Shown: positions 46,226 to 55,790, counted from the stretch's first letter. The stretch: DNA of 64,000 nt from Flavobacterium sp. MC2016-06 (GCF_009711165.2 NZ_WMID02000006.1:189411-253410); one strand, 5' to 3'. Numbers and translations: made by a program. The notes: generated from the sequence alone by a model not told the origin.

Positions 46226-46804
46226 ATGAACATGAAAAGAAAGACACTTAGTATAATCCCAATGTTAATGTTGGGTTTAATTTACAGCTGTTCTCCAACT
46301 GTAAAAGTTACAACTGATTACGACCACGCTGCTAATTTTAGCGAATATAAAACCTTTGCTGTTTATGATTTAAAAGCACAAGAAGGACAAGTAAATCAGT
46401 TAAATGTAGATCGTGTAACAAAAGCAATCCGCGCAGAAATGATTGCAAAAGGTTTTACAGAATCTAGTAATCCAGATTTAAAAGTAAACGCAGTATCTAT
46501 ATTAAAAAATAAACAATCTGTTAGTGCAGACACCAATTTTTATGGTTATGGCGGTATGTATCGCCCATACGGATATTGGGGTGGCGGTGCAATGATGGGA
46601 GGAGCCAATACAACATTTAATACCTACGATTATGTTGACGGCTCTTTGGTAATAGATATTGTATCTACAAAAACACAAAAACTGGTTTGGCAGGGAGTTG
46701 GTAACGCTCAAATTGACAGTAAACCAGATAATCCAGAAGAGTTTATTAATAATTCGATTAAAAAAATATTGGAAGGTTTTCCTCCTGGTTTAGTAAAAAA
46801 ATAA
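46226..46804 (+). CDS. DUF4136 lipoprotein
   Basis: A 192-residue lipoprotein (lipobox LIYSC, Cys near 22). The mature part starts PTVKVTTDYDHAANFSEYKTFAVYD in sense and order, the standard DUF4136 opening. A Gly/Tyr-rich insert (YGYGGMYRPYGYWGGGA) lies near 107-123, and the C-terminus has the family VWQGVGNAQID block. DUF4136 proteins are small outer-membrane-associated lipoproteins of unknown role. A start two codons later is equally possible. Confidence 0.85.
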   Translation: MNMKRKTLSIIPMLMLGLIYSCSPTVKVTTDYDHAANFSEYKTFAVYDLKAQEGQVNQLNVDRVTKAIRAEMIAKGFTESSNPDLKVNAVSILKNKQSVSADTNFYGYGGMYRPYGYWGGGAMMGGANTTFNTYDYVDGSLVIDIVSTKTQKLVWQGVGNAQIDSKPDNPEEFINNSIKKILEGFPPGLVKK

Positions 46805-46936
46805 CTTAGACGTTATTCATTAAGCTGTACTTGTTTAGACCACTTAAGCAAGTACAGTTCTATAAAAAAAATGAAAGTCCCCCTTTCGACATCTCTTTTT
46901 AAGGAATATTGTAAATAATAGATTAAACCTGAAGAT

Positions 46937-48112
46937 ATGATTGATATTTTACTTTCTCTTTTCTTTTTTATAGCTGCAATTGCTGGTTTTGCAACCTCAT
47001 TGATTGTTGTCTTTTCACGACGAAATTATTCTAAAAGCTTTTTTTTAGGATTGTTTTTGTTGAGTCTTGCTATTGTAAGCGTCTATAACTTTTATTTGTC
47101 AGCAAATGTCTTTAAAGATTTTCCTGATTTTTTTAGTATTACAAAATCCTTTATTTTTTTGTCGGCGCCATGTTCCTTTTTATATGTCAGAAACATTTTG
47201 GCTCCAGGAAAAAAATTTAGAAAGTACGATTGGCTTCATTTTTTACCTTTTGCGATTTATTTTATTTTAAACCTTCTTGTTTATGCAGGAAGCTATACTA
47301 ATTTTTCAATTGTAGATGCAATTGCACTCAAAGTAAAAAATCCGTTTTCTATTTTAATGCTTACGATTTGGCTGCTGTATGTTTTTTTTCAGACAATATT
47401 GATTTTAAATTATGATCTAAAAAAATTTAAAGGCAACCAGTTTCATAGAATAAAAGTTTTAAACTGGATTAGGGTTTATAATCTAATGATATTGTTTTTG
47501 TTCTCAGCACTTTTTGTGCATTATTTTCTAGTAAGAAAGGTCAATGTTTTAGATCTTTCTTCTTATTTCTTATTCTCATCTGTACTGTTTTTTACAGTTG
47601 GGTGGCTTTATTTCAGGCCTCATATTTTTCATGATGAAGAAGAGAGTTTTGATTTTGTAAGTGATACTACAGTTGTAATAAAAACGAAAGAAGTAAAGGG
47701 TAACCTGCCATTGGTAAATGAATTAACATCGGATAAAAAAGAAGAATATCTTTTAAAACTAGAACATGTTTTCTCATCAAAAAAACTCTTTTTAAAAAGA
47801 GATTTTGTAATTCGAGATTTATCAGATGAAACGGGAATATCAGTACACCATCTTTCAAATTTAATTAACTCTGAGTTTAATCTGCATTTTCAGGATTATG
47901 TAAACTTGAAAAGGATTGAATATTTCAGAGACAAAATAAATGATCCAGAATGGAAGGATTTGTCGCTGGAAGGAATGGCTTGGGGATCTGGATTTAAGTC
48001 CCGTACAACCTGTTTTAGGGCTTTTATAAAACACACAGGTAAATCACCATCAGAATACTTTAAAACCATTAGAATAGGTTCTGATAAAACAAATGCTTAT
48101 TACTTTAAGTAA
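46937..48112 (+). CDS. Membrane-anchored AraC-family transcriptional regulator
   Basis: A 391-residue protein with six or seven hydrophobic helices in residues 1-225 and an AraC-type DNA-binding domain at about 275-380. The latter shows VIRDLSDETGISVHHLSNLI as first helix-turn-helix, then MAWGSGFKSRTTCFRAFIKHTGKSPSEYF as second, read in order. Membrane AraC regulators of this layout are common in Bacteroidota and probably respond to envelope or extracellular signals. Located inside the envelope cluster, it is the obvious candidate regulator, possibly at the palindromic sites before the sulfatase gene, although AraC proteins usually bind direct repeats. Confidence 0.88.
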   Translation: MIDILLSLFFFIAAIAGFATSLIVVFSRRNYSKSFFLGLFLLSLAIVSVYNFYLSANVFKDFPDFFSITKSFIFLSAPCSFLYVRNILAPGKKFRKYDWLHFLPFAIYFILNLLVYAGSYTNFSIVDAIALKVKNPFSILMLTIWLLYVFFQTILILNYDLKKFKGNQFHRIKVLNWIRVYNLMILFLFSALFVHYFLVRKVNVLDLSSYFLFSSVLFFTVGWLYFRPHIFHDEEESFDFVSDTTVVIKTKEVKGNLPLVNELTSDKKEEYLLKLEHVFSSKKLFLKRDFVIRDLSDETGISVHHLSNLINSEFNLHFQDYVNLKRIEYFRDKINDPEWKDLSLEGMAWGSGFKSRTTCFRAFIKHTGKSPSEYFKTIRIGSDKTNAYYFK

Positions 48113-48181
48113 AGCATAGTAACAAAAGACAAGCTTATTATGAGCACTTATGTCTTAATAATTTTTTTTAAAATCTTAAAC

Positions 48182-49156
48182 ATGAAAACAAAATTAAATA
48201 TAGAAATCTCTTCTCTAAAACATATTCTTACAGCACTAGTTTTACTAGTTTCTTTTTACGGTAATGCACAGCTTAAAGGAGGTCATATTCTTGGAGAAAT
48301 GGGATTACAGTCGGGAACGCAGAGTCCTGCAAATACTTTAGCAGTATATGTGCCGGGTTATTGGTACGCTGCTTCAACTTTACGAAACAGCAATGGAGAT
48401 GTTTCAGTTGCAAACCCAGATGTCAACATGTTTGTTACCGGAGTAGGAATTTCTTGGGTAAGTGACTTCAAAATTTTAGGAGCCAATTACGGTGCCACGG
48501 CCTTATTAGGATTTGCATCAAACAAAATAGAAGGAAATAATGTAAATATAGACGGTTCTTTGGCCTTAACAGATACTTATATCGTGCCAGTACAATTGGG
48601 CTGGCATAAAAAAAGAGCCGATTTTGTTTTTAGCTATCAAATCTATCTTCCAACAGGAAAATACACAGCAGGAGCTTCAGATAATAGCGGTTTAGGAATG
48701 TTTATGAATGAGTTTTCTGCAGGAACAACATTGTTTTTTAATGATAAAAAAACCTTTCATTTCTCAACATTGGCATCTTATGAAATCAATGGAAAAAAGA
48801 AAGATACAGACATAAAAACAGGAGATATTTTAAGCTTTGAAGGAGGTTTAGGAAAAACATTTTACCTGTTTAATGCCGAAAAAACAGCTCCAAAAGGTAT
48901 TATCAATGCTGGTTTAATTTATTATTTACAATATAAAGTTACCAATGATAAAATACCAGTTGGAGGAATTGTTTTTGAAGGAGATAAAGACCACGTTGCT
49001 GCTTTAGGAGCCGAGGTTAATTTCCTGCATTTAAAATCTAAATCTACAATTGGTTTACGTTGGTTAGGAGAAGTTGATGCTGTAAATAGATTTCAAGGGA
49101 ATACTTTTTTCTTGACGCTGGCTCACATCTTTAGCACTAGTACGAAGAAAGAGTAA
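48182..49156 (+). CDS. SphA/MetA-type outer-membrane transporter-like protein
   Basis: A 324-residue barrel protein with a signal peptide (cleavage near 28, NAQ). The block GGHILGEMGLQSGTQSPANT is followed by YVPGYWYAASTLRN. Later strands such as YQIYLPTGKY and MNEFSAGTTLFF have the shape of the phenol-degradation MetA-like family (PF13557). Members are thought to pass hydrophobic compounds through the outer membrane. The frame extends to 48140, but ATG 48182 gives the expected signal peptide. It follows the AraC gene by about 70 bp. Confidence 0.78.
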   Translation: MKTKLNIEISSLKHILTALVLLVSFYGNAQLKGGHILGEMGLQSGTQSPANTLAVYVPGYWYAASTLRNSNGDVSVANPDVNMFVTGVGISWVSDFKILGANYGATALLGFASNKIEGNNVNIDGSLALTDTYIVPVQLGWHKKRADFVFSYQIYLPTGKYTAGASDNSGLGMFMNEFSAGTTLFFNDKKTFHFSTLASYEINGKKKDTDIKTGDILSFEGGLGKTFYLFNAEKTAPKGIINAGLIYYLQYKVTNDKIPVGGIVFEGDKDHVAALGAEVNFLHLKSKSTIGLRWLGEVDAVNRFQGNTFFLTLAHIFSTSTKKE

Positions 49157-49234
49157 TTTGAAAAAGATCATTCTACGATTTTAATCTTGAGTTTATGTTT
49201 TTTAATAAATACAATAAATTCTAAACTAATTTGT

Positions 49235-50419
49235 ATGGAAAAAATATATTCAGGTTTTACTATTAAAGAGGCAAAACTCTTTCGGAAAATTTTTCTAGTA
49301 AATGTTTTTTTCTTTTTATCACTTACAATGTTCGGGCAAAAATATCATGTAAGTGTAAGAGATTCTTTAGATGGAGCGATCGATTTAAGCGATTACATTA
49401 TTTATGCACACGGTTTTATTGTAGTTCCAACCGTTATAACCGAACCTGCTTTGGGCGGAATTGGAGGCGCAATTGTACCTGTTTTTCTTAAAAAACACGC
49501 ACCAGTTGTTGATGAAAACGGTAAAAAGCGGTTTATTAATCCGGATATTACAGGAGGAATCGGAATGTATACTGGAAACAAAAGCTGGATGGCAGGCGCT
49601 TTTCGGTCAGGAACACTTATTAAACCTAAAATATTATATCGTATAATGGCTGGTTATGGTGATATGAATTTATCATTTTATGCCAACAATATACCCAATT
49701 TAAAAGATCAAGAATTTAAACTTAATTTTAAATCAACTATTTTTTATACACAATGGTTAAAGCAGTTCAGCAATTCAAAATGGAGTGCAGGACCGCAATA
49801 TCTTTTGTTAAATTCTAAAATAAACCTGCCAGATGTAAATCTGCCGCCTCCTTTTGTTGAGCCAAAAGATATAAAGAGTACCGTAAGTCAGTTTGGAGGA
49901 GCAATTCAGTTTGATGGGCGCGATAATATTTTTACACCCGATAAAGGAATCCGCATTCAATCCGATTTTTTCTGGTCAGACAATATGCTTGGCAGTGATT
50001 ACGATGCTTGGCGTGTCAATCTTTCGGCAATAGGATATCATCCCATAACGCCAAAATTAATTGGAGGATTGCGTATAGAAGGCGAACAAGCATTTGGGAG
50101 CCCGCCATTTTATCTTTTACCCGGAATTAATTTAAGAGGAGTTCCTATGGGAAGATACCAAGGAAAAACCAGTTTAGTTTCTGAGGTCGAACTTCGCTGG
50201 GATTTATACAAAAGATGGAGTCTTATGGGTTACGGCGGTTTAGCAAGTGCCTTTAACGATTGGGACAAAGCTTTTGCAAAACCTGTAGTGTATAGTTACG
50301 GATCGGGTTTTAGGTATTTAGTTGCCCGAAAATTTAAACTCAGAATGGGTGTAGATGTTGCAAAAGGTCCAGAAGATTGGGCGTATTATATTGTTTTTGG
50401 AAGCAATTGGATGAGGTAG
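49235..50419 (+). CDS. BamA/TamA-like surface antigen barrel protein
   Basis: A 394-residue protein with a signal peptide after a basic start (cleavage near 34, MFGQ). The C-terminal part (about 200-394) resembles an Omp85/D15 surface-antigen barrel. It has the block QFDGRDNIFTPDKGIRIQSD, the conserved LRGVPMGRYQGKTSL segment equivalent to the Omp85 RGY motif, and a final barrel strand ending GSNWMR. It lacks POTRA repeats, so it is a patatin-type or stand-alone barrel rather than BamA. The longer frame to 49187 uses a TTG start, so ATG 49235 is preferred. A strong terminator follows. Confidence 0.8.
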   Translation: MEKIYSGFTIKEAKLFRKIFLVNVFFFLSLTMFGQKYHVSVRDSLDGAIDLSDYIIYAHGFIVVPTVITEPALGGIGGAIVPVFLKKHAPVVDENGKKRFINPDITGGIGMYTGNKSWMAGAFRSGTLIKPKILYRIMAGYGDMNLSFYANNIPNLKDQEFKLNFKSTIFYTQWLKQFSNSKWSAGPQYLLLNSKINLPDVNLPPPFVEPKDIKSTVSQFGGAIQFDGRDNIFTPDKGIRIQSDFFWSDNMLGSDYDAWRVNLSAIGYHPITPKLIGGLRIEGEQAFGSPPFYLLPGINLRGVPMGRYQGKTSLVSEVELRWDLYKRWSLMGYGGLASAFNDWDKAFAKPVVYSYGSGFRYLVARKFKLRMGVDVAKGPEDWAYYIVFGSNWMR

Positions 50420-50441
50420 AAAATCATAACATAATAAAGTA

Positions 50442-50476
50442 AAAACCCCGATAGAGAAATCTCTCCATCGGGGTTT
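50442..50476 (+). terminator. Intrinsic terminator closing the envelope cluster
   Basis: A stem of 15-16 bp (AAAACCCCGAT with ATCGGGGTTTT as outer part, GAGA with TCTC inside), 22 bp after the surface-antigen stop. Confidence 0.85.
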
Positions 50477-50499
50477 TGTTTTATAAATAGTTGTTTAGG

Positions 50500-50697
50500 T
50501 TTTATTTCTTCTAATAAGACAATATAATGTACTAATTTTTCTTCTATGATTCTAAAAATGATGCCGCGAAGTACTATTTCTTCAAAAAAAGCAACCGTAA
50601 AAGCTATCGTAATGGGAATTATAATAAACGAAAAAGGATTTACAGCAATACTATTAAAACCGCTGTTTGTTTTGCATATTTTGTAATCTTTTACACA
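50500..50697 (-). pseudogene. Relic of a CPBP-family intramembrane protease
   Basis: The minus-strand frame open from about 50697 reads NPFSFIIIPITIAFTVA, then FFEEIVLRGIIFRIIEEKL. The EExxxRG core with flanking hydrophobics is motif 1 of the CPBP/Abi (CAAX protease-like) family. After EEKL the family similarity stops and later motifs (FxxxH and HxxN) are missing. It is a fragment of about 65 codons, so a dead gene. The rest of the 340-bp gap to 50817 holds nothing else I can name. Confidence 0.5.
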
Positions 50698-50817
50698 TTA
50701 AGAGAAAGATTGTGAAAAAATTAACCGCAAAACAGCAATAAATTACACAAAATTTAATTGTTTTGTAACAAATTAGAAACAAGAGAGACTAATTTATCAA
50801 AACCTTAAACATAATTT

Positions 50818-52014
50818 ATGAATACATTTTCATTCAAATCAGTACTTGCGGCTTCGGTATTTTTTGTTGGAGCGACTACTTGTTTTGCACAAGATGTTTT
50901 AGTCAATTCGCTAAAGCTAAATGCAAGTGATAAAAGTAAAGAGAACTTTAAATTCACAGAACAAATTAATTTAGGAACAACTTCGGTAAAAATGCAAGGT
51001 TCGTCTGGAACATGCTGGAGTTATTCTACAAACTCTTTTTTAGAGTCAGAAATGATTCGTTTAGGAAAACAACCAGTAGAATTATCTCAAATTTATTCGG
51101 CAAGAAACGTTTATGTTGAAAAAGGAATCAATTACGTACGCATGCACGGCGCGGTTACTTTGGGTGACGGAGGCGCGCTGCACGATGTAATTAATATGTA
51201 CAAAAAATACGGAACTGTACCAAGAGAAGTTTACACAGGATTGAACTACGGAACCGATAAAAATAAATTTGGAGAAATGGCTGCCATAATCGAAGGCGTT
51301 TTAACAGCTGTTGTAAAAAACCCGAACGGAGAATTAACACCAAACTGGCAAAAAGCATACGCTGCAGTTATTGATTCTTATTTAGGAAAAGTGCCGGATA
51401 ATTTTACCTATAAAGGAAAAAACTATACACCGCAGTCTTTTGCAAAAGAAGTAGTAGGAATTAATCCTGATGATTATATCGAAATGTCATCATTTACAAC
51501 TTCTCCGTATTACCAAAAAACAACTATGATGGTGCCAGACAACTGGTCTTTTGATCAAGTTTACAATGTAAAAGTAAACGATATGACAGATGTTATAGAC
51601 AATGCTCTAAAAAAAGGATACACAGTAGCGTGGGCAACAGACGTGAGCGAGAAAAGCTTTAGCTGGAAAAATGGTGTGGCTTATGTACCAACAAAAAAGT
51701 TTGTTGACATGACGGCTGAAGAAAAAGCAGACATGTTTAACGGACCAAAACCAGAAATGGAAATTACTCCAGAAATTCGCCAAGCTGCGTTTGATAATTA
51801 CACAACGACAGACGATCACGGAATGCACATTATTGGTCTTGCAAAAGATCAAACTGGAAGAGAATATTACATTGTAAAAAACTCTTGGGGAGAAACTAAC
51901 GATTACAAAGGTTTCTTGTTTGTAACTAAAAACTTCGTGAAATATAAAACGACTGCTTTAATGGTTAACAAAGGTGGAATTCCTGCTGAAATTGCTAAGA
52001 AATTAGGGGTTTAA
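50818..52014 (+). CDS. Exported C1-family peptidase (bleomycin hydrolase/PepC type)
   Basis: A 398-residue papain-like cysteine peptidase with a signal peptide (cleavage near 25, CFAQ), unlike classical cytoplasmic PepC. The catalytic triad is visible: C66 in GSSGTCWSYS, H337 in DHGMHIIGLA and N355 in VKNSWGE. The Gln of the oxyanion hole is plausibly Q60 (KMQGSSGTC). A helical insert lies between the two halves (about 115-260), as in bleomycin hydrolases. It probably works as a periplasmic aminopeptidase. It is a single-gene unit followed by a hairpin. Confidence 0.9.
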   Translation: MNTFSFKSVLAASVFFVGATTCFAQDVLVNSLKLNASDKSKENFKFTEQINLGTTSVKMQGSSGTCWSYSTNSFLESEMIRLGKQPVELSQIYSARNVYVEKGINYVRMHGAVTLGDGGALHDVINMYKKYGTVPREVYTGLNYGTDKNKFGEMAAIIEGVLTAVVKNPNGELTPNWQKAYAAVIDSYLGKVPDNFTYKGKNYTPQSFAKEVVGINPDDYIEMSSFTTSPYYQKTTMMVPDNWSFDQVYNVKVNDMTDVIDNALKKGYTVAWATDVSEKSFSWKNGVAYVPTKKFVDMTAEEKADMFNGPKPEMEITPEIRQAAFDNYTTTDDHGMHIIGLAKDQTGREYYIVKNSWGETNDYKGFLFVTKNFVKYKTTALMVNKGGIPAEIAKKLGV

Positions 52015-52037
52015 GAAATAAGATTTTTATAAAATAG

Positions 52038-52073
52038 AAAAGCGCTGCAATTTTTGGATTGTGGTGCTTTTTG
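52038..52073 (+). terminator. Terminator after the C1 peptidase gene
   Basis: An imperfect stem (AAAGC and CAAT against ATTG and GCTTT) with a T run, 23 bp after the stop. Confidence 0.6.
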
Positions 52074-52082
52074 TTTTTTCCT

Positions 52083-52117
52083 ATTCATTATAAAAAAGGA
52101 TGTTTTTTATAATGAAT
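52083..52117. repeat. 15-bp perfect inverted repeat
   Basis: Arms 52083-52097 and 52103-52117 (ATTCATTATAAAAAA and its complement) surround GGATG. The run of A and T makes it terminator-like in both directions. It sits just before the ATPase-protease pair and could also be an operator or a module boundary. Confidence 0.5.
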
Positions 52118-52202
52118 GGGAAAGCTTTAATTAATTGAATTTAAGAGTTGTTGAGCTCACAATAATATTTGTATTAAAATAAATATTATCCACTCTATTT
52201 TC

Positions 52203-52210
52203 TATTTTTG
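52203..52210 (+). promoter_or_regulatory. Candidate -7 element for the ATPase-protease operon
   Basis: TATTTTTG matches TAnnTTTG, 30 bp before the ATPase ATG. Confidence 0.55.
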
Positions 52211-52240
52211 TATCTTTAATAAAACTTACAAACATTAATA

Positions 52241-53251
52241 ATGAATCAGACACTGCTCACAAGATTATTCAAATCAATCGAAGGTAATAAAGAGGAGCCT
52301 TTGGTGCGAATAGCCTATTCTATTATTGATGAAGAAAGAAAAAAAGGGCATACAAAATTAGCAGACAAACTTGATACTATTCTGGAAGGTAATTTAGCAA
52401 GAATTATTCATCCTCAGTATACTACAACTTTAAAATTAGCAAAGAATAAGGATGATGTTTTTTCTATTCCAGCAGATAGAAGATATAAATTACCTTTAGC
52501 AACACATATTGAAAATGATTTTTTAAGACATGATATGGTTTTAGCACCAGTTGTTGAGGAAAAAATTATACGAATTGAAAAAGAATATATTGCAAGGGAA
52601 AGATTAGCGCATCATGGTTTAAAACCACGTCAAAAGATACTGTTGTATGGTAGTTCAGGATGTGGGAAAAGCATGACAGCTGAAAGGATTGCTTGGGATT
52701 TGGGATTGCCATTTTATAAAGTTCGTTTTGATACAATAATATCTTCATATCTTGGTGAATCAGCTTCTAACTTAAATAAATTGTTTGAAAGCCTTGAAAA
52801 ATACCCTTGTGTTCTTCTTTTAGATGAGTTTGATATTATAGGAAAACAAAGAGATACGAACTCTAATGATGTAGGTGAAATTCATCGTATTGTAAATATA
52901 GTTTTAGGACTATTGGAAGAATATAATGGACAAGGTATATTAATTGCTACTACAAATTTGGAAGGTAGTTTAGATAAAGCTTTGTTTAGAAGATTTGATG
53001 AAATTATAGAACTTCCTAGACCAAATGAAAATGAAATTGTTGACTTACTTGAAATAACATTTTCAGCATTAAATCTTAATAAAAAAATTCAATTAAAGAA
53101 CTACGCAGGAGAAATGCATGGATTGTCTTATGCATTAGTGGTTAAAATTGCGAATGATGCAGCTAAGAAATCAATTATAAATTCCAGTAAAGAAATTTCT
53201 GCCGATGATTTGGATAAGGCATTAGAAGAAAATTTAGCTTTTAATAAATAA
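52241..53251 (+). CDS. AAA-family ATPase paired with a subtilase
   Basis: A 336-residue single-domain AAA ATPase with an N-terminal helical extension (1-85). Walker A GSSGCGKS is at 137-144, Walker B VLLLDEFD at 191-198, sensor-1-like IATTNLE near 235 and an arginine finger in LFRRFDE near 249. It resembles the spastin/FtsH-type AAA fold without a protease domain. The protease is instead the product of the next gene, 9 bp downstream. Gene pairs of this kind recur near defence genes. A model is that the ATPase controls or feeds the protease, which is inference. Confidence 0.9.
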   Translation: MNQTLLTRLFKSIEGNKEEPLVRIAYSIIDEERKKGHTKLADKLDTILEGNLARIIHPQYTTTLKLAKNKDDVFSIPADRRYKLPLATHIENDFLRHDMVLAPVVEEKIIRIEKEYIARERLAHHGLKPRQKILLYGSSGCGKSMTAERIAWDLGLPFYKVRFDTIISSYLGESASNLNKLFESLEKYPCVLLLDEFDIIGKQRDTNSNDVGEIHRIVNIVLGLLEEYNGQGILIATTNLEGSLDKALFRRFDEIIELPRPNENEIVDLLEITFSALNLNKKIQLKNYAGEMHGLSYALVVKIANDAAKKSIINSSKEISADDLDKALEENLAFNK

Positions 53252-53260
53252 TACAAAATT

Positions 53261-55720
53261 ATGGAGAGATTCCCACATTTAAAATTTTTGCAAAAAATTA
53301 CGGGTAAACCTCGCCTAAATTATGTTCCAAATCCTAATGAGACAACTCAAAAAAATCTTAATAATAGAGTTGAACATTATGGTTATCTCTCGCAAAAAAC
53401 GTCTTCATTAAAGGCTTCTTGGCTTGAAGAAGTATCACAAAGGGAAAATAATGATTTGCCTCCTTTGGATAAAAATGTTATCCCAATTTTTTTACAAATA
53501 AATCCAGATTTAATAGGAAATGATTTTGATTTAAAAAGTTTCGGTATTGAGATTATTTCTCAAGAAGAAGATGGTTTTATTATTGGAGCTTCTCTAGACG
53601 GTTTAAATGCTCTAAATTCAAAAATAAAAAAATTTGTAAATCAAGAGTATGGAGGTACAAAAATTGCAGATTTTTGGAAAATAATAATAGGTAATCAATG
53701 GAAACCAGAAAATATATTATCCGAGTATTTACTTTCTTTATGGAAAAATATCAATGATAATGAAATTTTTGCGGTAGAAATTGGAATTGCATTTGATAAG
53801 CCATTAGGTAAAGAGCCTGATCCTACAAAACAAGGAGGAAAGGCTAGATTGCAAAAACATAGAGATTCTCAAGTAGAAAGAGATGATAAATTGATGGAAC
53901 GACAAGATCAATTTGATGAATTTATTAAATATTATGGAGAAAGATTAAGTTCATTTATTGATTTAGAAGATAGTTTTTCATGTAAAATAGAGATAACAGG
54001 AAAAGGGTTAAAAGATTTGGTAGAAAACTATCCCTTTGTTTTTGAGGTTTCAGAAATTGATAAAATCAATGCAATAAATGGTTCTGAAGAGGAAGAAGCA
54101 GTTATTGAAATTCAAATAGTAGGTCCTGAAGATAATTCACCTGAAATTGCGGTTATTGATAGCGGAATTATGGAAGAACATAAATATCTTTCAGCTTCAA
54201 TTATTGCAAGAAATTCAAAGTCATATGTTATAGGGGATAAATCTACAGCCGATCACGTTTTAGGTGGAGGGCATGGTACAAGGGTAGCCGGCGCTATATT
54301 ATATCCTTATGGTTTGCCAAAACCAGATGATGTGTATCAATTACCTTGCTTTGTTAGGAATATAAGAGTTCTAAATCATAATAATGAACTTGTGAATACT
54401 TTCCCTGCACAATTAATGCAGGAAATTGTTGAAGATAATAGTGACTGCAAAGTTTTTAACTTATCTATTAATTCAACTGCACCTTATAGATTAAAACACA
54501 TGTCTTCTTGGGCAGCAACAATCGATAATTTAATTAATCAAAATAGAATTCTATTTATAATTTCAGCAGGTAATATAGACAGTGATGTTGTTAGAGATTA
54601 TATAAGTAAGGGAAATAATTATCCTGACTTTTTAAACGAACCTTATTGTAGATTAGCTAACCCTGCTCAAAGTTGTTTTGCTTTAACTATCGGTTCTATT
54701 AATCATTCAACGTTTGAAGATAATTACTGGAAATCTTTAGGGGACGAACAGGATGTTTCTGCTTTTTCAAGAATAGGGACAGGTATTTGGGGTATGATTA
54801 AGCCTGATGTTGTTGAATTTGGTGGAGGTTTTGTAATATCTAAAAGTGTTTTTGCATCTGTTAGGAATAATGAATTTACTTCTCCAGAATTACTCCGTTC
54901 TACTTTAAATGGGGGTAATGCTTTCGGAAAAGATAGAGTTGGAACCTCATTCGCTACACCAAAAGTGTCTCATATAGTAGCACAACTTTTAAAACTTTAC
55001 CCAAATGAAGACGTCAATCTATTGAGGGGTTTAGTAGTTCAAGGAGCAAGATTGCCAAAAGATTTTTTTATAAATCCGACTTCTAAAAGTATTAGATGTT
55101 TAGGTTATGGAATACCTTCTCTAGATAGAGTTACCAATAATACTCATCAAAGAATAACTTTTTATAATACGAATAATATTAAAGTTGAAGAAGCACATAT
55201 ATATTCTTTGAAGATTCCTGACAGTTTAAGATCTCCTGCAGAAGAGTACGATATACTTATTGAAGTGACCTTATCATATACTGCAAAAGTTAGAAGAACT
55301 AGGCAAAAAACAAAATCATATTTATCAACTTGGCTAGACTGGACCAGTTCAAAATTGGGCGAACCATTAGAAGATTTTAAAGATTATGTTTTGAGTGAGA
55401 TAGAGAAAGGACAGGCAACTTCTTATGATAAGGATTTAAGAAATGATCTTACAGGATGGAATTGGAAAATAAAAAATACTTCCAGAGGCCCTGTTGAAGG
55501 AATAAATCGCACAAATAGTACTATTCAAAAAGATTGGTCAATAATTAAATCTCACGATTTGCCTAATGAGTTAAGTTTTGCTGTTAGAGCTCATAAAGGT
55601 TGGGATAAAATGGAAGAAGAAGTTTCTTATTCATTGGTAGTATCCATCGAAATCTTAAATTCAAGCTTAGAAATTTATGAAGCGATAAGAATTGAAAATG
55701 AAATTGAACTTGAAACTTAA
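53261..55720 (+). CDS. S8-family (subtilisin-like) serine protease paired with an AAA ATPase
   Basis: An 819-residue protein without signal peptide, so cytoplasmic, which is unusual for subtilases. Residues 1-290 are an unassigned N-terminal region with a charged segment (KARLQKHRDSQVERDDK near 194-210). The catalytic domain spans about 293-615 with an intact triad: D300 (IAVIDSGI), H338 (GGGHGTRVAG) and S563 (GTSFATPKVS). The oxyanion Asn is probably in the SAGNID segment near 437. A C-terminal beta-rich region follows (620-819). Translation is probably coupled to the ATPase gene. An intracellular protease unleashed by an ATPase partner fits an abortive-infection system, but this is a hypothesis. 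Confidence 0.9.
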   Translation: MERFPHLKFLQKITGKPRLNYVPNPNETTQKNLNNRVEHYGYLSQKTSSLKASWLEEVSQRENNDLPPLDKNVIPIFLQINPDLIGNDFDLKSFGIEIISQEEDGFIIGASLDGLNALNSKIKKFVNQEYGGTKIADFWKIIIGNQWKPENILSEYLLSLWKNINDNEIFAVEIGIAFDKPLGKEPDPTKQGGKARLQKHRDSQVERDDKLMERQDQFDEFIKYYGERLSSFIDLEDSFSCKIEITGKGLKDLVENYPFVFEVSEIDKINAINGSEEEEAVIEIQIVGPEDNSPEIAVIDSGIMEEHKYLSASIIARNSKSYVIGDKSTADHVLGGGHGTRVAGAILYPYGLPKPDDVYQLPCFVRNIRVLNHNNELVNTFPAQLMQEIVEDNSDCKVFNLSINSTAPYRLKHMSSWAATIDNLINQNRILFIISAGNIDSDVVRDYISKGNNYPDFLNEPYCRLANPAQSCFALTIGSINHSTFEDNYWKSLGDEQDVSAFSRIGTGIWGMIKPDVVEFGGGFVISKSVFASVRNNEFTSPELLRSTLNGGNAFGKDRVGTSFATPKVSHIVAQLLKLYPNEDVNLLRGLVVQGARLPKDFFINPTSKSIRCLGYGIPSLDRVTNNTHQRITFYNTNNIKVEEAHIYSLKIPDSLRSPAEEYDILIEVTLSYTAKVRRTRQKTKSYLSTWLDWTSSKLGEPLEDFKDYVLSEIEKGQATSYDKDLRNDLTGWNWKIKNTSRGPVEGINRTNSTIQKDWSIIKSHDLPNELSFAVRAHKGWDKMEEEVSYSLVVSIEILNSSLEIYEAIRIENEIELET

Positions 55721-55731
55721 AAAAAATATAT

Positions 55732-55768
55732 AAAAAAAGAGGCTCTTTTCACAAGGCCTCTTTTTTTA
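55732..55768. terminator. Terminator between the subtilase and XRE genes
   Basis: An 11-bp stem (AAAAAGAGGC with GCCTCTTTTT) and T runs on both sides, between convergent genes. Confidence 0.8.
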
Positions 55769-55790
55769 TAGTCACATCAAAGAAAAAAAT

